18,626 nt of DNA. Source: Verrucomicrobia bacterium UBA4286. GTDB lineage: Bacteria > Verrucomicrobiota > Kiritimatiellia > RFP12 > UBA1067. Below are positions 1-6,019 of the stretch, piece by piece. Position numbers and translations under genes: made by a program. The notes under the pieces were generated by a model. The model was not told the DNA's origin. It did not search any database and worked only from the letters and a program-made list of their open reading frames with translations. How positions within the stretch are numbered: position 1 is the first letter of the stretch; each line of letters begins with the position of its first letter. The stretch is taken from positions 1-18,626 of the forward strand of contig DGVK01000125.1 in NCBI GenBank assembly GCA_002395905.1. Reading direction: 5' to 3'.

Positions 1-2243
1 TAGAACGCGGCATCGACGAGCGACGACGCGGCGAAGCCCGCCACGGTGCGCGAGCCCATGCGCTGAAGTTCGCCCGTCTTCGCGTCGCGGCGCATCACGC
101 GCACGAGCGTCGAGCCGTCGTCGTCGTTCTTCTCCAGCGTGACGGCGATGTGGTACATCGTGCCGGGCGTGTAGGGGGCCATCGCGCCGTCGATGTCGCT
201 GGTTCCGGACGCGGCGCTCCTGGTTTCGAGGCGGTCCTTGCGCTGCTCGCTCCCGTATGTCCACGAGAGCATGAGGTAGTTCGCCGTGTCGGCGCCGTAG
301 TCGAACACGCGGCTCCAGAACTTCACCGCGTCCTCGCCCGCCCAGATTTCGACGGTCGCCGTGTCGGGGATCGTGTTCGTGCCGAGAGTCAGATAGCCCG
401 TTCCGTTGCCGTCGCCGGAGAGCGAGACCTTGCCGTCCGCGAACACGACGGCGGCGGGGTCGCTCCCGCAGACCGTCGCGGCGGTTCCGTCCGACGACGC
501 CGCTCCAGTATCGGCAAGCCGCTCCGCATCCGTTTCGCCGTTGAAGCTCCAGCGGTGGAGAAGCGCCGCGTCGCCGCCCCCGGCGGTGGAGCCGAGGACG
601 AGCGCCACCCTGCGCCTGTTGTACACGACGGGCCTTGCGTCGGTCGTGGCGGCCCCGACCTCGCCGATGCTCCGGCTTGCCGTCGCGCCGCCCGACGCCG
701 CCGCAAGCGTCCAGTCGTCGCCCGGCGGCAGATAGAACGTGAACGCGCCGTCAGCCCCCGCCGTCGCGGCGACGCTCGCGCCCGAGACCGCGTCCGTGGC
801 CGTCACGGCGGCGGACGCGACGGGCGTCGCGCCGTCGTCGGCAAGGACGACGCCCTTGACGATGGCCGACCCTGCGGCGATGCCCGCCTCGGGCGTCCAG
901 ATGTTGTACACCATGCTGCCGATGACGGGATAGTCCGCGTCCGACTCGGCGTCGAGCGCCGGGGTGTACCACGCCGTCGAGCCGCTGCCGGAGCCCCAGC
1001 CGTAGTTGAAGTGGACGTAGACGCGCGAATCCGTGTAGCCGTAGCCGTCCGCCACGATGGAGTGGCTGGAAAGTCCTATCGCGCACGGCGAACCCATGTC
1101 GAGGGACGGCAGGATCGCGTTCATCTGCTGGTCGTAGGTGCTCCCCACGCCCGGATTGTAGAAGACGGCTGCGTTCGCGTAGCCGAACTGCGAGACGAGC
1201 TGCGGACCGATCCGCCGCGTCGAGGACCCCGAGCCGCCGATGTCGTAGTTCATGTTGACCGAAATGCCGCAGTCGCGGCAGAGAAGCCCGATGGCCTGGC
1301 GCTGCGTCTCGGTGAGCGTCCCCGCGTTGCTGGCGGCGAGCGGGTCGGCGACCATGCTCTCCCAGTCGTAGGGGCCGCCGAACGCCGGGCCGCCGAACCC
1401 CCATGTTTCGCCGTATTTGCCGCCGATATACCACTTCATTTTGTTCGTGACGGACGTCGCCGAGTCCACCCATGCGAAGTTGCCGGAGTGTGTGCTGTTC
1501 CCAAGCGTCACCTTCTCACGCGGCCACTCGAACTTGCGCATGACCTGCGCCATCGCCGTCGCCACGCACCCGCAGACGTAGTTGGACGGCGTGTAGCAGT
1601 TGTAGCAGGTGAGCTTCTCAACGGATCCCTGTCGCCACACCGTCTCGCACAAGGGGCCGTAGAGCGGCGACGCAACCGAACCGACTCTCGGCAGCTTCGC
1701 CTTGAGAAAAGGCTTTTTCGGTTTTGCGGCATCGCGGAGCCTCGCCCAGGCGGAAGCGTTCGCGGACGGCTCATCTTCTTCGCTCTCCTCCTCCGCGCCA
1801 TACTCAAGCCCTTCGCCATCGTCCTTTGGGCCATTTGCGCCCTTTGCGGCTGAAGAATCCTCCCCCAGCCTCTTCGTCCGCCCGGCCACATCGCGCGTGA
1901 GCATGACCCATAGCGGGTTTTCGTCGCCGGACACGAACTCGCCGTCCTCCGCATACGCGAGAATCGGCGTGATTTCGGTATCACCCGAAGTGACGGCGAA
2001 GCCTCCGCCCTCGAACGAGATTACATGAAACCTGCCGAGTCCGTCCCTGCCGCTGAATGTCTCGACCTTGGCGACAGCCGCGCCCGCGAAGCGATCCTTC
2101 GCGGTCAGCGCCTCCTGAAGCGACGCCCATCCGGCGACAGCCTCCCGCGCCACGGCCTCCGTCACCTCCGCCGCCCGAAGCGTCAGGGCCGCGCCAATCA
2201 CAATCGCCGCACACGCGGCAAGATATGCTGCATTGTTTCTCAT
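1..2243 (-). CDS. Secreted C10 (streptopain-family) cysteine protease with LamG-like C-terminus, 3' end outside window
   Basis: The frame is open from ATG 2243 to the left edge (747 residues visible), so the C-terminus is missing. A signal peptide (about residues 1-21) is followed by a Spi/propeptide-like region (about 22-105, with FHVISFEGGGFAVTSGDTEI), an acidic low-complexity linker (about 130-160) and the C10 protease domain. The catalytic Cys226 lies in YVCGCVATAMAQVM, the classic streptopain context. His394 lies in SSHSIVADGYG and is followed by VHFNYGWGSG, matching the oxyanion Trp region. Then come a carboxypeptidase-regulatory-like beta domain (about 455-515) and a laminin-G-like domain starting near Trp565. 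AGGAG lies 8 bases before the ATG, and a good promoter lies upstream. The family makes secreted endopeptidases that are activated by loss of the propeptide. Here the lectin-like domain may target a glycan-bearing substrate (inference). The family call is firm; the substrate is unknown. Confidence 0.88.
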   Translation of the reverse strand, partial: MRNNAAYLAACAAIVIGAALTLRAAEVTEAVAREAVAGWASLQEALTAKDRFAGAAVAKVETFSGRDGLGRFHVISFEGGGFAVTSGDTEITPILAYAEDGEFVSGDENPLWVMLTRDVAGRTKRLGEDSSAAKGANGPKDDGEGLEYGAEEESEEDEPSANASAWARLRDAAKPKKPFLKAKLPRVGSVASPLYGPLCETVWRQGSVEKLTCYNCYTPSNYVCGCVATAMAQVMRKFEWPREKVTLGNSTHSGNFAWVDSATSVTNKMKWYIGGKYGETWGFGGPAFGGPYDWESMVADPLAASNAGTLTETQRQAIGLLCRDCGISVNMNYDIGGSGSSTRRIGPQLVSQFGYANAAVFYNPGVGSTYDQQMNAILPSLDMGSPCAIGLSSHSIVADGYGYTDSRVYVHFNYGWGSGSGSTAWYTPALDAESDADYPVIGSMVYNIWTPEAGIAAGSAIVKGVVLADDGATPVASAAVTATDAVSGASVAATAGADGAFTFYLPPGDDWTLAAASGGATASRSIGEVGAATTDARPVVYNRRRVALVLGSTAGGGDAALLHRWSFNGETDAERLADTGAASSDGTAATVCGSDPAAVVFADGKVSLSGDGNGTGYLTLGTNTIPDTATVEIWAGEDAVKFWSRVFDYGADTANYLMLSWTYGSEQRKDRLETRSAASGTSDIDGAMAPYTPGTMYHIAVTLEKNDDDGSTLVRVMRRDAKTGELQRMGSRTVAGFAASSLVDAAF

Positions 2244-2425
2244 CTCGACTGCTCCTTTTTGCAGATCTCAAACACGGCAGAGTCATATCTACCGAAAAGC
2301 GTGATGTCAAGGCCGCGTTCCATCAGGTCGCGGCCGGCGACGGGCGCGGAAAAACTGTCCGCGCGGACGAGCCGCACCGGCCCCGGCTCGGAATGCATAT
2401 CAAAAACAGACCGCCCAACATTGAC
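2240..2425 (-). pseudogene. C-terminal fragment of a truncated gene, possibly a glycoside hydrolase
   Basis: This minus-strand frame ends at TGA 2242-2240, which overlaps the ATG of the C10 protease gene as ATGA, the hallmark of translational coupling. About 60 residues look like genuine protein: VRLVRADSFSAPVAGRDLME followed by RGLDITLFGRYDSAVFEI. This resembles the C-terminal beta domain of GH36/GH27-type alpha-galactosidases, where a 'G-x-x-L-M-x-x-G-L' stretch precedes the last strands. That similarity is from memory and weak. Everything further 5' is antisense to the toxin-antitoxin genes, so the rest of the gene has been lost or displaced. The frame stays open through the antisense of the module, but that part does not look like this protein. 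Confidence 0.45.
2282..2310 (-). promoter_or_regulatory. Sigma70-like promoter for the C10 protease gene
   Basis: On the minus strand a perfect TTGACA (2310-2305) is followed by a 17-base spacer and TATGAC (2287-2282, four of six matches to TATAAT). A start site near 2275 would give a leader of about 30 bases containing the AAGGAG site before ATG 2243. It lies inside the 3' end of the broken upstream gene, so the protease may have its own promoter now that the operon is interrupted. Pattern match only; no transcript data. Confidence 0.5.
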
Positions 2426-2449
2426 ACCCGCCTGCGGTTGTGATACAAT
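2421..2449 (+). promoter_or_regulatory. Sigma70-like promoter of the toxin-antitoxin operon
   Basis: A perfect TTGACA (2421-2426), a 17-base spacer and TACAAT (2444-2449, five of six matches) form a near-consensus promoter. Transcription would start near 2456, about 25 bases before the antitoxin ATG at 2481. The -35 box lies within the coding remnant of the disrupted minus-strand gene, so the promoter straddles the junction. Confidence 0.65.
2438..2448. promoter_or_regulatory. relO-like operator overlapping the -10 box
   Basis: The sequence TTGTGATACAA is a palindrome with TTGT and ACAA arms around a 3-base centre, and it overlaps the -10 element. It is close to the TTGTAATTACAA half-operator known for E. 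coli relBE, whose RelB ribbon-helix-helix antitoxin autorepresses the operon. Binding by the antitoxin at 2481-2807 is inferred from this position and likeness. A further repeat, TTGACAATTGAC (2452-2463), follows and might be a second half-site. Confidence 0.4.
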
Positions 2450-2480
2450 ACTTGACAATTGACATACCAAAGGAGACTTT

Positions 2481-2807
2481 ATGACATCAATGATTACTGC
2501 CCGCGTCGATTCCGACAAACGCAAAGCGGCAGAAATGATCTTTTCCGAAGTCGGCCTTACAACTTCGGCCGCCGTAAACCTTTTCATCTGCGCCGTCGCC
2601 ATGAGCGGCGGCATACCGTTCCGCATCGAGGTATCCCAGAGCAGGCTGTCAAACACTCTCGACAAGCGCAAAACACCAGCCCATAAAACATCGCGCATCA
2701 AATTCGGGCTTGCGGACGGAAAATACAGTCTGCCTCGAACCTTTGACGCCGATTTTGATGCAATGGATGCCGATATCGCGAGCCTTTTCAGCGGGGGATC
2801 ACTGTGA
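2481..2807 (+). CDS. RelB/DinJ-family antitoxin
   Basis: A 108-residue protein whose N-terminus (MTSMITARVDSDKRKAAEMI, then FSEVGLTTSAAVNLFICAVA) is the ribbon-helix-helix DNA-binding domain of RelB/DinJ antitoxins: one beta strand, a Lys/Arg-rich helix, and a conserved 'G-L-x-x-S-x-A-V-x-x-F' second helix. The C-terminal half (about 50-108) is the expected flexible toxin-neutralising part. AGGAG lies 5 bases before ATG 2481. The stop overlaps the GTG of the toxin gene, as expected for a coupled pair in which antitoxin is made first. The protein should repress its own promoter through the palindrome at 2438-2448. The usual partner of this family is a RelE/YafQ mRNA endonuclease, whereas here it is a PIN protein. 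The module looks less GC-rich than its neighbours, which fits horizontal acquisition. Confidence 0.87.
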   Translation: MTSMITARVDSDKRKAAEMIFSEVGLTTSAAVNLFICAVAMSGGIPFRIEVSQSRLSNTLDKRKTPAHKTSRIKFGLADGKYSLPRTFDADFDAMDADIASLFSGGSL

Positions 2808-3190
2808 AATATCTCATTGACACCCATTTGCTCATCTGGACGGCGCTCAACTCTGCAAAGCTGTCCGCAAAAGCTCGAAACATTCTCTCGCAGGGCGATG
2901 CCACATATTTCTTCAGCGCGGCCTCCATATGGGAAATCGCCATAAAACGCGCCAAGAATCCCGCACTCCTTCCCTTCGACGCCGCGAGCGCACGGAAACT
3001 GTTTATCGCTACAGGGTTTTCCGAGCTTGGAATTACCGCCGAGCACTGCGCGGCGGTAGAAAGTCTTCCGGCGATCCACGCCGATCCGTTCGACCGACTT
3101 CTGATTGCGCAGGCCAAGACCGACGGATGTATTCTCGTTACACATGACCGGTTTGTCGCTTCCTACGGCGACTTCACAATAATGGTCTGA
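2804..3190 (+). CDS. PIN-domain (VapC-like) ribonuclease toxin
   Basis: A 128-residue protein starting at GTG 2804, which overlaps the antitoxin stop (GTGA). It begins MKYLIDTHLLIWTALNSAKL, with the first PIN acidic residue Asp6 in 'LIDTH'. Further motifs are SAASIWEIAIK (conserved Glu44), HADPFDRLLIAQA (Asp93 and Asp96) and ILVTHDRF (the last acidic position, Asp115). All four acidic positions of a Mg-dependent PIN nuclease are present, so it is probably active. The sequence matches the COG3744 group of VapC-like toxins, which usually cleave tRNA or rRNA. Length is normal and no damage is seen. That group is more often paired with Phd/YefM-type antitoxins. Confidence 0.87.
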   Translation: MKYLIDTHLLIWTALNSAKLSAKARNILSQGDATYFFSAASIWEIAIKRAKNPALLPFDAASARKLFIATGFSELGITAEHCAAVESLPAIHADPFDRLLIAQAKTDGCILVTHDRFVASYGDFTIMV

Positions 3191-3253
3191 TGACGCTTCG
3201 GCAGGCTGGCCGAACGCGAGACACCCCGCCATCGCTATTTCAAGCGCTGTCAT
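3191..3253 (-). pseudogene. Possible 5' fragment of the operon gene disrupted by the toxin-antitoxin module
   Basis: ATG 3253-3251 overlaps the stop of metallophosphoesterase B as ATGA and is preceded by a perfect AGGAGG with 9-base spacing. The reading frame gives MTALEIAMAGCLAFGQPAEA and then runs into the antisense of the toxin gene. This frame is the same as that of the C-terminal fragment at 2240-2425, as expected if one gene was split or had its middle replaced. The N-terminus has a hydrophobic stretch but no basic residues, so it is a poor signal peptide. The ATGA overlap and ribosome site could be chance. Confidence 0.3.
3197..3214. repeat. Short inverted repeat downstream of the toxin gene
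   Basis: TTCGGC, a 6-base loop and GCCGAA form a 6-bp GC-rich hairpin 6 bases after the toxin stop. There is no T-run, so it is a poor intrinsic terminator. The longer string CTTCGGCAGGCTGGCCGAAC recalls a type of short dispersed intergenic repeat found in many environmental bacteria; this is memory, not a search. It may mark the right-hand border of the inserted module. Confidence 0.35.
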
Positions 3254-4749
3254 GCTGTTCGCCCTCCTGACGCCTTGAACTCCGTCGCGATCGGCCTGCC
3301 AGACGTGCCGAGCGAGGTGAGCGGACGGGCGGCGACCGTAAGCGCTTCGCCTGGCGGCAGTTCGGAAGTGGGTATTTCCAGCGTTGTAACACCTCCGTTC
3401 GGCTCGTGGCCGATACCCATGTTGCAACCCGCCGCGTAAACCGCCTTGAAGAGCTTCCCGCTCCCCTCTTCGCCGATGACGACAACTTCGTACGCATACA
3501 CCCGCGAATCGGGATTGCCGTCGGCGAGTGGTATTCTCACGCGGAGGCGCGGAGAGGCGGAGTCGTCTTGGACAGGATTTACAGGATTCACAGGATTATT
3601 GTCTGCGGTCTTCTCAATCTTGTTACAGTTGCTGTCTAAAGACACCTCCAGCTTCGCCCCTTTGCGGAACTGCGGCTCGCCGATGACTTTCTTCAACTCG
3701 TCCTTCGAGAACGGATGCGGTTTTTTAATTCTTTCCTCTTCCCTCTTCCCTTTTCCCTCTTCCCTCTCAAGCGGCATCACCCAATCCGCGCCGAGGCTTG
3801 AGACGCCTTCGCTGAATTCATGCCGCTCAATGACCATCATATCATCGTAGAGACTGACGACGAACCCCTGCCGCCCCTTGCCGGTAAAATCGCGCCCTTC
3901 TATTTTCGCCTTTGAAATCCACTCGTCGCCGACAAGGGTCGAACACCCTCGCGGCTCGCAGGAAGCGCACTGAATGGCCGTCAAGAAATCGCCATAGCGG
4001 TATACCATATTCCAATTCGCGACACTCCAATGGTTGTGGCCGAAGAAAGCAACCGCGTTGATGTGCGCGCGCACCGCCTTGCGCAGATCGATATGAGGCC
4101 TGGTGTGCTGCAGGTAAAAGAACGGTTTTACCCCATTGTCGAGTCCGAGACGATCCGCACTGGCATTTATCAGTTCAGAAAGCGCTGTGTGCGGCACGCC
4201 CCAGTTGTGCCCGAAGAAATGATACCCCTTGACCTCCTTGTGCCACACCGGCTCGTACTTCTCGCCCCATATACGCTCCCAGTTCGCCGCCATGTCGGTT
4301 GCAAGGACATGTTTCGCCCGCTCGTCAGGGTCGGGATACCTTTTTGCGACAAAGTCACAGTATGACGAGCCTTCAACATCATGATTGCCGGCGACAAAAA
4401 GCTTCACCGGCCCGCCGCTCTTGCCGAACACCCGCTGCCACGCCTCGGCGTGAAATTCCATCTCGCGCGTCTGTCCCCTGTGCGCAAAATCTCCGCAGTG
4501 CACCACCGCATCAACACTGCAGCACTTGAAGTGATTCAACGCCGCAACAAAATATTTATCCGGCCAGTTCGTGCCGAGCCTTTCGCCTTTGTGCGCCGTC
4601 CTTAGATGAGTGTCGCTTAGAACGCCAAAAACCAGATTGGGCGTCCCGGCATGCCTCCAGCCTTTTGGCGCGGCGAACAGAAAACCGCCCGGCAGCGCCG
4701 TAAACCCAAGCGCGGCAAAAGCTTTTCCGATAAAATCGCGACGTGTCAT
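3250..4749 (-). CDS. Tat-exported metallophosphoesterase B (calcineurin-like fold)
   Basis: A 499-residue protein beginning MTRRDFIGKAFAALGF, a Tat signal, so it is probably exported folded. The metallophosphoesterase motifs are all present: Asp46-x-His48 in FGVLSDTHL, Gly86-Asp87, GNHD at 121-124, His215 in FYLQHTRPH and GHNH at 237-240. These residues bind two metals in phosphomonoesterases and phosphodiesterases. A C-terminal beta domain follows (about 355-495). ATG 4749 was chosen for the Tat motif; ATG 4761 in frame adds four residues and neither has a strong ribosome site. The gene is a diverged paralogue of the one at 7521-9047 and lies 41 bases after the DUF5009-like gene. It carries two low-complexity insertions (328-343 and 385-407) that look like dispersed repeats read in frame. 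The exact substrate is unknown. Confidence 0.85.
   Translation of the reverse strand: MTRRDFIGKAFAALGFTALPGGFLFAAPKGWRHAGTPNLVFGVLSDTHLRTAHKGERLGTNWPDKYFVAALNHFKCCSVDAVVHCGDFAHRGQTREMEFHAEAWQRVFGKSGGPVKLFVAGNHDVEGSSYCDFVAKRYPDPDERAKHVLATDMAANWERIWGEKYEPVWHKEVKGYHFFGHNWGVPHTALSELINASADRLGLDNGVKPFFYLQHTRPHIDLRKAVRAHINAVAFFGHNHWSVANWNMVYRYGDFLTAIQCASCEPRGCSTLVGDEWISKAKIEGRDFTGKGRQGFVVSLYDDMMVIERHEFSEGVSSLGADWVMPLEREEGKGKREEERIKKPHPFSKDELKKVIGEPQFRKGAKLEVSLDSNCNKIEKTADNNPVNPVNPVQDDSASPRLRVRIPLADGNPDSRVYAYEVVVIGEEGSGKLFKAVYAAGCNMGIGHEPNGGVTTLEIPTSELPPGEALTVAARPLTSLGTSGRPIATEFKASGGRTA
3529..3597. repeat. Dispersed-repeat-like insertion inside metallophosphoesterase B
   Basis: The stretch holds tandem ACAGGATT units (GACAGGATTTACAGGATT, then CACAGGATT) next to GCGGAGGCGCGGAGAGGCGG. 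Read on the minus strand it gives NPVNPVNPVQ followed by DDSASPRLRVRIP (residues 385-407). Both strings resemble short repeats that are usually intergenic in many environmental genomes; this is from memory. Here they are in frame at the junction of the catalytic and C-terminal domains. Confidence 0.55.
3721..3768. repeat. Polypurine/polypyrimidine repeat read in frame
   Basis: A pyrimidine-rich tract built of CCCTCTTCC/CCCTTTTCC units encodes EREEGKGKREEERIKK on the minus strand (residues 328-343). The paralogue at 7521-9047 goes from 'WVMPL' to 'RPFAF' with about 11 fewer residues, so this looks like an insertion in the linker after the catalytic domain. The units are nearly perfect, which suggests a recent origin by slippage or insertion. 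Confidence 0.55.
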
Positions 4750-4790
4750 ATCATACCGCATTTCGAGGACTGCCCTATGAAATGTTTTCA

Positions 4791-5897
4791 CTAAACCTTT
4801 AAGAAAACCTTCTTGTTCCTGAGCCAGAGCAGGAAGCCCCAAACAATGAGATACGCGCCAAGTCCGCCGACCGCCGCGCCCCATTCGCCGCTCGCATTGA
4901 CGAGCCCGGAAAGATAGAACTTCTTGAGCGCCGCCTGCACGCCTGTCATGGCAAGGAAATAGGCGAGGATCGAGTTCTTCCCGACAGGATCGAACATCAC
5001 CGTCCAACGGCGGAGCTTCAGCACATCGACGATGACATGAAACAGGCACAGCATCGCAAACGAGTAGGCGGCAACGACGAGCACGAACGACGCGGTGGTC
5101 AGGTTCTTGATGACGGGATCGCCAAGGCATCCTGCAAAGAGCCAGCCGCAAAGTCCGCATCCTGCGGCGAACGCGGCCAGAACGGCAGGCGCGCGCCACA
5201 CGGGAGCCCCCTCCCTGTTCTTGAGGATGTCCCCTGCGATTATGCCGAACATCACAAGGGCCGACGCCGCAGGGACCTGGAAGATGGACTCCGGCTCGGT
5301 AAGCCTTTTGGGAAGCATGTGATTCGGATACAAGGCACGATCCCAATAGCCGAGTATGTTCCATTGCGCCGCATACGATGAAGCGTCCGCAGGGGCGTTC
5401 GGCGCGATGGTGAAATGCAGAAGCGCGTAATGGGCGAGGAGGATTCCGGCGGCGACGGCGAGAAGCGCCCACTTGTTGCGCACGAAGAGATACAGCGTCG
5501 CGGCAAGGCCCCAACCGAGCGCAAGAAACTGCAATACGCCCATGATCCTGAAATTCGGCGAGAATTTCATGATGCCGTAGAAAGACAGCCCGAGCAGGAA
5601 GAGAACGGCCGTCCGCTGGATAATCCTGAGCAGTATGCGCGGCGTCGTGCGCCCCTTGGCGAGCTGCGAAGCGAGGGAGAACGGCCACGACACGCCCATC
5701 ATGAAAAGGAAGAGAGGAAATATGGTGTCGTGATGGCGAAGCCCTTCCCACTTGACATGCCCCATCTGCTGCGCCAGCCATCCGTCGGGACTGCCGAGCG
5801 CGGCGCAGATGCCGGCGATCATCACCGATCCACCGGTGATGAAGAACATGTCAAACCCCCTCAGGGCGTCGAGCGACATCAATCTTTCAGTCTTCAT
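4791..5897 (-). CDS. HGSNAT/DUF5009-like membrane acetyltransferase (COG4299 type)
   Basis: A 368-residue polytopic membrane protein with about ten hydrophobic segments. Family signatures are RLMSLDALRGFDMFF at the N-terminus, HDTIFPLFLFMMGVSWPF (about 56-73), FRIMGVLQFLALGWG (about 116-130) and GKNSILAYFLA (about 306-316). Relatives include heparan-alpha-glucosaminide N-acetyltransferase, which carries acetyl from cytosolic acetyl-CoA across the membrane to terminal glucosamine. This protein may acetylate free amino sugars or glycan ends outside the cytoplasm (inference); the bacterial substrate is unproven. ATG 5897 is preferred: GAAGG lies 5 bases upstream, while the in-frame GTG at 5903 overlaps that site. 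The usual Arg after 'GVLQ' is Phe here. It lies between the Gfo/Idh gene and metallophosphoesterase B in the operon. Confidence 0.85.
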   Translation of the reverse strand: MKTERLMSLDALRGFDMFFITGGSVMIAGICAALGSPDGWLAQQMGHVKWEGLRHHDTIFPLFLFMMGVSWPFSLASQLAKGRTTPRILLRIIQRTAVLFLLGLSFYGIMKFSPNFRIMGVLQFLALGWGLAATLYLFVRNKWALLAVAAGILLAHYALLHFTIAPNAPADASSYAAQWNILGYWDRALYPNHMLPKRLTEPESIFQVPAASALVMFGIIAGDILKNREGAPVWRAPAVLAAFAAGCGLCGWLFAGCLGDPVIKNLTTASFVLVVAAYSFAMLCLFHVIVDVLKLRRWTVMFDPVGKNSILAYFLAMTGVQAALKKFYLSGLVNASGEWGAAVGGLGAYLIVWGFLLWLRNKKVFLKV

Positions 5898-5909
5898 ACA
5901 CACCTTCGC

Positions 5910-5993
5910 TTACACCTTGAACTCCGCCGTCATCATGGCTGCCGCGCCGCCCAAAACTGCCGCAACTATCAGATTTCTTGAGCTTCTTTCCAT
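5910..5993 (-). pseudogene. 27-codon remnant: signal-like start fused to a metallophosphoesterase-like tail
   Basis: The frame from ATG 5993 to TAA 5910 reads MERSSRNLIVAAVLGGAAAM followed by MTAEFKV. The first part looks like a signal or anchor peptide. The tail TAEFKV followed by stop is identical to the end of metallophosphoesterase A (7521-9047), and its DNA is nearly identical too (CACCTTGAACTCCGCCGTCA on the plus strand at both places). It is therefore best read as an exported paralogue with its middle deleted. Only a weak ribosome site (GGTAAGA) precedes it. It could still be a translated small membrane peptide. Confidence 0.45.
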
Positions 5994-6019
5994 TGCTGTC
6001 TTACCAATTCGAGTTCATT

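Noticed and set aside
150..1853. 567-residue plus-strand frame
   Set aside because: It is antisense to the C10 protease frame, which has clear catalytic motifs. The product is Arg/Ala/Val-rich with no family features, typical of the open antisense frame of GC-rich genes.
2240..3427. 395-residue minus-strand frame spanning the toxin-antitoxin module
   Set aside because: Its centre is antisense to the well-supported RelB and PIN genes. Only its two ends look like real coding sequence, so they are reported as fragments.
3537..3600. Possible CRISPR-like array (tandem ACAGGATT units)
   Set aside because: Units are only 8-9 bases with no spacers, and they are read in frame within a gene.
4750..5781. 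N-terminal extension of metallophosphoesterase B to an 843-residue protein
   Set aside because: The extra part lies out of frame over the DUF5009-like gene on the same strand and is basic, low-quality sequence. The Tat signal at 4749 marks the real start.
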